From positions 8,370,001-8,434,000 of the forward strand of contig NC_039479.1 in the NCBI RefSeq assembly GCF_003590095.1: a DNA stretch of 64,000 nt, written 5' to 3'. Position numbers and translations under genes: made by a program. Below, one piece after another: positions 58,117-64,000 of this stretch. The stretch is from Trichoplusia ni. Lineage: Eukaryota > Arthropoda > Insecta > Lepidoptera > Noctuidae. Under the pieces are notes generated by a model. That model saw only the letters and a program-made list of their open reading frames with translations. It searched no databases and was not told the DNA's origin. The stretch's first letter is position 1, and each line of letters begins with the position of its first letter.

Positions 58117-58201
58117 TCCGCCGTGCGAAAGAAAACCTGACCCTGTAATCGCTAGGGAAAAGGAGCGAGAAAAAGAAGTTCAGGAACGACTACATAACCG
58201 G
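58117..58201 (+). CDS. rut: Cyclase tail exon, charged
   Basis: Acceptor TTTGCAG and donor GTAAGT. The sensible frame reads PPCERKPDPVIAREKEREKE then VQERLHNR and ends in phase 0, matching the next exon. The frame expected from the previous exon would hit a TAA, so one base appears missing or extra. Confidence 0.55.
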
Positions 58202-58277
58202 GTAAGTCCGTATAACCACAAAGATAGTGTGTGTGTGTGTCAATGTATGTTAGTCTAACACCGTGTTTCCATTTTAG

Positions 58278-58703
58278 GTGACCACTTCTAATCATAGAGA
58301 AATGGGACTCTACGGGGAGAGTCAGTCGGAGTGGAGCTCGTCGTGCTCGGAGGGCGAGGGCGAGGGCGAGGGCGCGCACCCCCGAGAGCACGGGCTACAC
58401 CACGGACGACCCCGCGCTGGAGAACGTGTCCATGCTCAACGAGGCGGGGCTCACGGACGCGGAGGCCGCGCTTAGTGACGTCAACTCGTGCTACTTCGAC
58501 CGCGACGATGACGTGTCGTCGCGCGCCTCGTCCCGCCTGCTGGACAGCCGAGGCGCTGGTGTCGCTGGGAGTCGCTCAGCGCCATCTACGACTCGGACGA
58601 GCCGGCGCACCGCTACCTCGCCAACATCCGCACCGTCAGCGAGTCCATCACCAGGAACTTCGGACAGCCCGCGCACGTCACCGACGGCGAGAGCGATGTC
58701 TAG
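58278..58703 (+). CDS. rut: Cyclase tail, terminal exon
   Basis: Begins after ATTTTAG with VTTSNHREMGLYGESQSEWS and an acidic EGEGEGEG run. The frame shifts near 58380 into ESTGYTTDDPALENVSMLNE, DAEAALSDVNSCYFDRDDDV, and shifts again near 58560 into WESLSAIYDSDEPAHRYLAN and RTVSESITRNFGQPAHVTDG, ending ESDV with TAG at 58701-58703. All three segments look coding and conserved. Both breaks are in GC-rich runs (CCCCC, GGCGCTGG), favouring sequence error. The acidic Ser-rich end is probably cytosolic and regulatory. Confidence 0.6.
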
Positions 58704-59760
58704 TGATAACATGTGATATGTCGCGACAAGTGATGAAGCTCCCGTTTTGTGAATCGACTGTGTACCGTGTACGTTTCGACTATTTATTCTTGTGTACCTT
58801 TTGGTCAATTGTGATACTAAAAATCTCAAAAACATTGAAACTGTCATGGACAGAATTCCGACGTATTTAATTTGGAAACAATTGCCGGTGGAACGGTTAA
58901 TTTGGCTCTCTAATGAATGAAAATGAATACTCAAAACGTTTACCTTGTACCCGCTGTTTGTTTTAGTAGTGAGACAATGTTGTGGTCGTACTGACGAAGC
59001 GCATCGCTAATCGTATTCGCGGACGTAATATTATTTTATAATTGCTGACGTGCCTGTACTTTGATGATTTTGTACTATGTAAATTTGTGTCAATATGTAC
59101 CTATTAATGTTACACTGTAATCTGTATGATATTCATGTACAGCTGAATGTGCCATGTGATGGCGTGATGCATCATCTGTAGGAGTATGCGATGATCTCTA
59201 CAATTATAAGGTGCTCTGACTTAGAATTATTTATGGTTTGTCTTGTGATAACGTTTAGGAATTCGAATTCGAGCGACCAATCTCTGTTAATGTCAGTGTT
59301 CTAGTGTAAGGGCTGGCCCCTGTCCTGTAAAGTCTAGCTTGTCTCTATGTTTTAGGAGACGAAGGAGTTAGTAAAGTGGTGTGAACTAACTACGTAAGTA
59401 CGTAAATATTATGCATTTGAAACTATCTTTAGAGTAAACATTGTTACCACAGCTGGATTATTATGCTTTGTAGAGTATTCTTTTACATGCCTCATGGTAT
59501 CCTATATATGTAATGAAGGCAGGGATTGTAATGTCTGTCAATTTCACGAAACATTTTCGATATGTATTAATATTTTCGGCCTTTTCTTTCCGTAATCTAG
59601 TCACTAATGGTTTTCTAAAGTTTGGTCGTTTGTTTATTAAATAGGTAAGTGCCATTCAGTCCCGATGTTTTGTTCTGTACTTTATAATGAGATGCACTTA
59701 GATGTGGAGGAGAGGTAATATCATGTAGTTCTTAAATAAAGCCGTAAGACTTGAAAGTAC
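58704..59760 (+). other. Probable 3' UTR of the cyclase gene
   Basis: AT-rich, no frame of note. AATAAA at 59735-59740 is the first good poly(A) signal, about 1.03 kb after the stop. Confidence 0.45.
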
Positions 59761-62700
59761 AACCAATACATAACACCACTAGCGAATATTTGTTGTAGAA
59801 TATTCTCTGTATTCATAGATATCAATTATTTTTTATTATTTAAATGTAATATAAGTTTATGTGTCAATTTCATGCAATTATTGTTGTTTTTGGCTGGGAT
59901 TATCAATTGACAATGTTGTTTGGTTTAACTCTTTTACAGAATTTCTACACAACACATTTTTATGACATTAAAACACATGACAATTAAGAATTGAAACAAA
60001 AGGATTTAAACAGCAATTTTTTTTATTTAATCTTGAGTTTGAATCGGGAATATCTTTCCAAGAAAAAAGTTGAGATTACGTGCACCGACTGCATAGCAAG
60101 TTATTGAAAAACGGCCAGAACTAAATAATAAACATATAGTCCCAGCCTTAGAGTAAAACGTTATGGTAGCAATTTATTAAAAATACATATTATAAATATC
60201 TTATTTCAGGCACATATAGCCTTTGTTTGACGTAAACGCAATGCAGCAGTACTTGATGCTTGTACTTAAAGCAACTTCATTGGTTTGCATTATTATTAAT
60301 ATCGACAATTTGTTTTGACAAATCGTATCAAGCCTTCAAAAACACATGTAATATTTTTTCTAGTTTCGATAAACGTGAGTACTTACTAATATGAAATTTT
60401 ATTTTCAGATTGAATGTTTATCTGATTTAAATAACGGCTTGTGCTTCTAGTAGGTATTATTATTCCATCTCATTTACTATTATACTTCATTTTTGGCTGC
60501 TGCAAGTGAGTGGAGAGATGTTAATGTCTGAGAATATTGTATATAGGACGAGCATGGTTTAGTGCTCCAGTGAGATCTAGAGATTGTTAATCTTTGTAAA
60601 TATTGTTAATCACCTGCCAAGTGCTATTCCACTTACAGAACATACCTATACCTAAGTATACCACGCTGTGAAGATATATTATTTTTGAAGGGATTCTCTT
60701 GTTTGCTACTTCTATTCTCAGTATTTCGATTTAATGTTTTTCATGTTAATGTACACATAGTGCCAAACTATTTTATGTATACGCTTGTAATCAAAGTGAC
60801 TCATTTGCTCGACGCTTGGATAAGTGCTATGTTTTTGATATGAATGTTTGCTAGTTCATCTCGATATTCAAACGAAACAATTTTCTAATTGACAATATAG
60901 TTCTGACGTCTAGTGTACCTTGGTAGGCGAGTAGTTCAACAAGATTTCGAATGTTTTTAATATACTCATTGAGGGATTTCCTGCATCTTTATTATAGTGA
61001 TTCGATGTATCGGATATGCGCATTATGAATTATAAAAATACGTAGAAATACAAAAACATTATGAACTTTTTGCTGTTGTATTCACATTAAAGCCGTTGGG
61101 AGAATATGCAAGACTACATAATTGTTGATTCTGAGACGCCATTATGATCTTAGGATTCGGAGCACGTAGCAATGAATCAAACGATTCCATTACGCTTTAA
61201 TGTGAATAGGCAACAGCTTGGATACAGACTACCTACATGTTATTATCTCATAGAAAATTATATTGTCATAAACCTATAATTTTGTGTAGGATACTTGAAT
61301 TGCGCCTTATGTAGCAAGTGTATTGTGTATTTTTATTTATTTAAATTCAATTACCTAAGCAATATTAATTACTTAATACAAATTAAAAGTGGTTTACATC
61401 ACCGGACAACTGCATTTTTACTTTATTTCCTTGTTGACTTTTTTTCTAAATTGTAGGGTAGTTCGAAGAGTTGTGAAGCGTCGTTTTATTTTGAAATTAA
61501 TATATACTGCTTCTTAATTTATAAGAAGTGTGTGCGCATTATAAGTCCATATCTAGTTATCTACTAAAGCGTATTAAACAGTAACGATTAAACTTTACAT
61601 ACAATATTGAATCTGATCGCAAGCATCGCCTCCGAGTTGTATGATACGCGAGGTAAGTACAAATTACACTTATTGTCTAGGGGTTATTTTTTAACATACC
61701 TATTATACTATAGATTACATACTTAATAACAATATTTAAATGGCAACATTATTGAACTCAATATACATATATATATTTTTAAATATACTACATTAGTTTT
61801 GTGTACTAAAAATCCTATTCACAAAATCAATAAAGACCCGAAAAACACGTGCAAAGATATAAAATATTTTTTTAAACAGAAATAATATGAAGTTAGCCTG
61901 AGCACGGGCTTTGAGTGATTCACCGAACTCTGAAATGTATTTTCCGAAATAAAATGTAAGTCCTGAACATTAGGCCGCAATTTCGAGTGAGTTTGTTATG
62001 TCACATAGGTTTGCAGGTCAGGTACCGTGCGTGTCGGTTACGGCCGTCGTGTTCCGCATACGAATGCTCTTTACCTTGAACCGAACCACGCCAGTATTAT
62101 CAACGGATATTGTTACACGTGCACGTGGTGTTTTAAGATCTAGTAAACGAACTCAGGTACCTGCGTCGATGTGCCTTTCTGTCAAATTAGTTTTTATAGT
62201 CTGTGGTCGTGTTAATGTTGCCCGTATTTTTAAACACTGTGTTAAAAAGCCTGTTAAAATGTATATTGCTACTGCTGATTTCTATGTAAAGTGCTCCGTA
62301 TTTATGTATTGAACGTCATTTTTCATGCAGAATGAAAAAGTGAACTGCATTCTTATGCAAAACACATACAACAACACAGCGACTACCCGCCTATCTGCAT
62401 TCGTACCTACCTAATAAAGTATTAATACACTTGTTTACAGAATAAGCCTTAGTTTATGAGACACCGACTGTTTCATTATTCATTGGAAATTCTAGAAAAG
62501 GTTTAACTCCTCGAAAGAATGGATTTGACGTCGTAAGTAGAATGTCTAACGACTTTATTGTTTTAAACATAACGAAACTTTTTAACAACACCTCAAACAT
62601 ATTAAAGTGAATGTTATTCAGTGGTTGGTATGGTGATATTGATTACACATTGGTATCCTAGTATTCTACCAACCTAACTTGATAAGGAATCAAAGATTAT

Positions 62701-63035
62701 TGTGTAACTATAATGACGTCAATGAAGTTATGTTTCCTTACCAACTTACTTGAGGTGTGAGGTACATACTTAGGTTGGCTATGAAGCTACATTAAGCTGT
62801 TGATGATATGTGTCTTTAATAGGATGTTATTCATTATATTATGAAGCGAGTAACAAATATTTTACCGTATCATTGTAACGAAAATAAACGATCGAGTTGT
62901 AAGTTGTAAAGAAACAAGTAGATTACTCGCTCGTGAACGCTACCAGTTTTGAACTTATCACGAATTCTCGCAATTTAATGAGTCAGTTAGGCAGTAATCA
63001 GGGACAGTTTCATTCAAAATAATGTGTAATAGTCG
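59761..63035. other. Intergenic stretch, no gene seen
   Basis: AT-rich. Additional AATAAA sites (for example near 61828) could serve longer cyclase transcripts. The 104-codon plus-strand frame at 61998-62312 has no family resemblance. No RNA genes or clear repeats. Confidence 0.45.
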
Positions 63036-63603
63036 GTATGCGAGTGAAATACAAACCGGAGCAAGGCAGGTATGACGCGGCGCTCGCGGGCCACCACCAC
63101 AGGCGCACAGCTGCGGGCCGGCGCGCCGCCGCCGATTGGCTGCGCGCGGGAACCGGTCGCCGCGTCCCGCCACCCTGCCCCGCGCTCCGCCGCTACAAAC
63201 AACTTCAAATTCTTATTCATGTTCCTTGCCACGACCGTTGTTGCCGTTGAGAGCGCGCGCACTCGCTGTGCGCCCATACTTCGCGTAATCTTATCGATAT
63301 GTGCTCGATGTTTAATGTGAATCTAGTGTTTGATGTGTGAATTTAACATTAGTATAAGTGCACTGTGGACGAGTCTGGCGGTGCGACGAATCGCTCCGAC
63401 AACGCTATGAAAACACACAGACGATCTGGTGTTTTTGTTCTTTTTGTATCGCGAGTGCTTCGTGAGCGGCTCCGACGCAGGGTTACCTTTGCCATGTGCA
63501 TCAGATAATGTTGGGCTCCTATTAGTTTGATGACAAACTAATATGCTAGCTAGTGGATATTGCGACGCAGTGAAGTAGTGTTTTGGTGAATCATAGTGTC
63601 GAG
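63036..63603 (+). promoter_or_regulatory. GC-rich promoter / 5' UTR region of baz
   Basis: A GC- and CpG-rich block (about 63060-63260) lies 350-550 bp before the bazooka start codon and contains GATTGGCTGCG (63135), a CCAAT-type box. The remainder to 63603 is probable 5' UTR. The transcription start cannot be fixed from sequence. Confidence 0.4.
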
Positions 63604-63723
63604 ATGAAGGTGACGGTGTGCTTCGGGTCCGTGCGGGTGCTGGTGCCGTGCGGCGCCGGCGACCTGCTGGTCAGGGACCTCGTGCGGGAGGCCACGCACC
63701 GCTATAAGAAAGCTACTGGACAG
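63604..63723 (+). CDS. baz: bazooka / Par-3, first coding exon
   Basis: A 40-codon exon starting MKVTVCFGSVRVLVPCGAGD and continuing LLVRDLVREATHRYKKATGQ to donor CAG|GTCAGT, phase 0. This is the N-terminal conserved region 1 of Par-3, a PB1-like self-association domain. Par-3/Bazooka is the PDZ scaffold of the Par-3/Par-6/aPKC apical polarity complex in epithelia and neuroblasts. An upstream in-frame ATG at 63583 would add MVNHSVE, but the family begins MKVTVCFG, so 63604 is preferred. The PDZ domains lie beyond the right edge. Confidence 0.92.
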
Positions 63724-64000
63724 GTCAGTCTACACGACCATTTACAATGTGGGTACTTACGCGGAGTTTCTACTATTTTTATTGATGCAGTTCAAGTCTG
63801 TTTACTATTCTTGAATAAATTACTCAACTAGTCGCTCAACTTACAGTTTTTAGACCTAAGGCCACAGTAAGGGTGACTTACCCTTACTTGTGCCTTACTT
63901 ACCTTACTTGTCGTTAAGCTGTTTACTAATAAAACTTAACTTTAAACAATCTTTGTGTATTATGCGTACTTGAGTAACATAAATTAGTTATTGACAAAAT
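63724..64000 (+). other. First intron of baz (partial)
   Basis: Starts GTCAGT and contains imperfect GACTTACC/CTTACTT repeats at about 63875-63915. No exon is seen before the window ends. Confidence 0.7.

Noticed and set aside
61998..62312. 104-aa plus-strand open frame
   Set aside because: Starts at a chance ATG in AT-rich intergenic DNA, with no domain, no splice sites and no family resemblance.
1..64000. CRISPR arrays, operons, phage or bacterial mobile elements
   Set aside because: Intron-rich animal genes and insect transposons throughout. No regularly spaced repeats or bacterial signals were seen.

Overview
This 64 kb window is animal nuclear DNA, almost certainly from a moth or butterfly. 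The genes have many short exons with GT-AG introns and insect-type proteins. The introns are AT-rich and the exons are often very GC-rich. The repeats are ones I associate with Lepidoptera: a tRNA-derived SINE, CTAGT-ended non-autonomous repeats, small TIR elements and a mariner. No bacterial, plasmid or CRISPR features are present. Exon boundaries were read by eye from splice signals, reading phase and remembered homologs, with no search or RNA data.

Layout. (1) 1-9.5 kb: mostly non-coding, with a CpG-rich block at 520-1160, one possible minus-strand exon, and two phase-matched plus-strand exons (7564-7725, 9376-9445) ending an unrecognised membrane protein. (2) 9.6-13.4 kb, plus strand: a complete seven-exon AVL9 homolog (645 aa). 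(3) 15.1-40 kb, minus strand: an almost complete Kidins220/ARMS homolog in 25 phase-consistent exons (1667 aa): 11 ankyrin repeats, a KAP P-loop NTPase interrupted by four membrane helices, a SAM-like region, and two alternative C-termini. AVL9 and Kidins220 converge, with poly(A) signals about 90 bp apart. Kidins220 introns carry an intact mariner, a SINE and a palindromic element. (4) 41.4-55.3 kb: a repeat field with LTR-retroelement remnants carrying tRNA-Lys-type primer-binding sites, a 5'-truncated LINE beside its own empty-site copy, and several non-autonomous families. (5) 55,305-56,304: a placeholder gap of exactly 1000 N. (6) 56.3-58.7 kb, plus strand: the 3' end of a rutabaga/AC1-type adenylyl cyclase, with the end of the C2 catalytic domain and a long C-terminal tail broken by several apparent frameshifts. 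(7) 63.6 kb, plus strand: the first coding exon of bazooka/Par-3.

The genes do not form an operon. They share themes (secretory traffic, neurotrophin/PKD scaffold, cAMP signalling, polarity) only by adjacency. I found no clearly novel gene system. The best leads are the LINE empty/filled site pair, the Kidins220 C-terminal switch between two PDZ-ligand-like ends, the two in-frame stops followed by continued open frame in the cyclase tail, and the unidentified membrane-protein exons.
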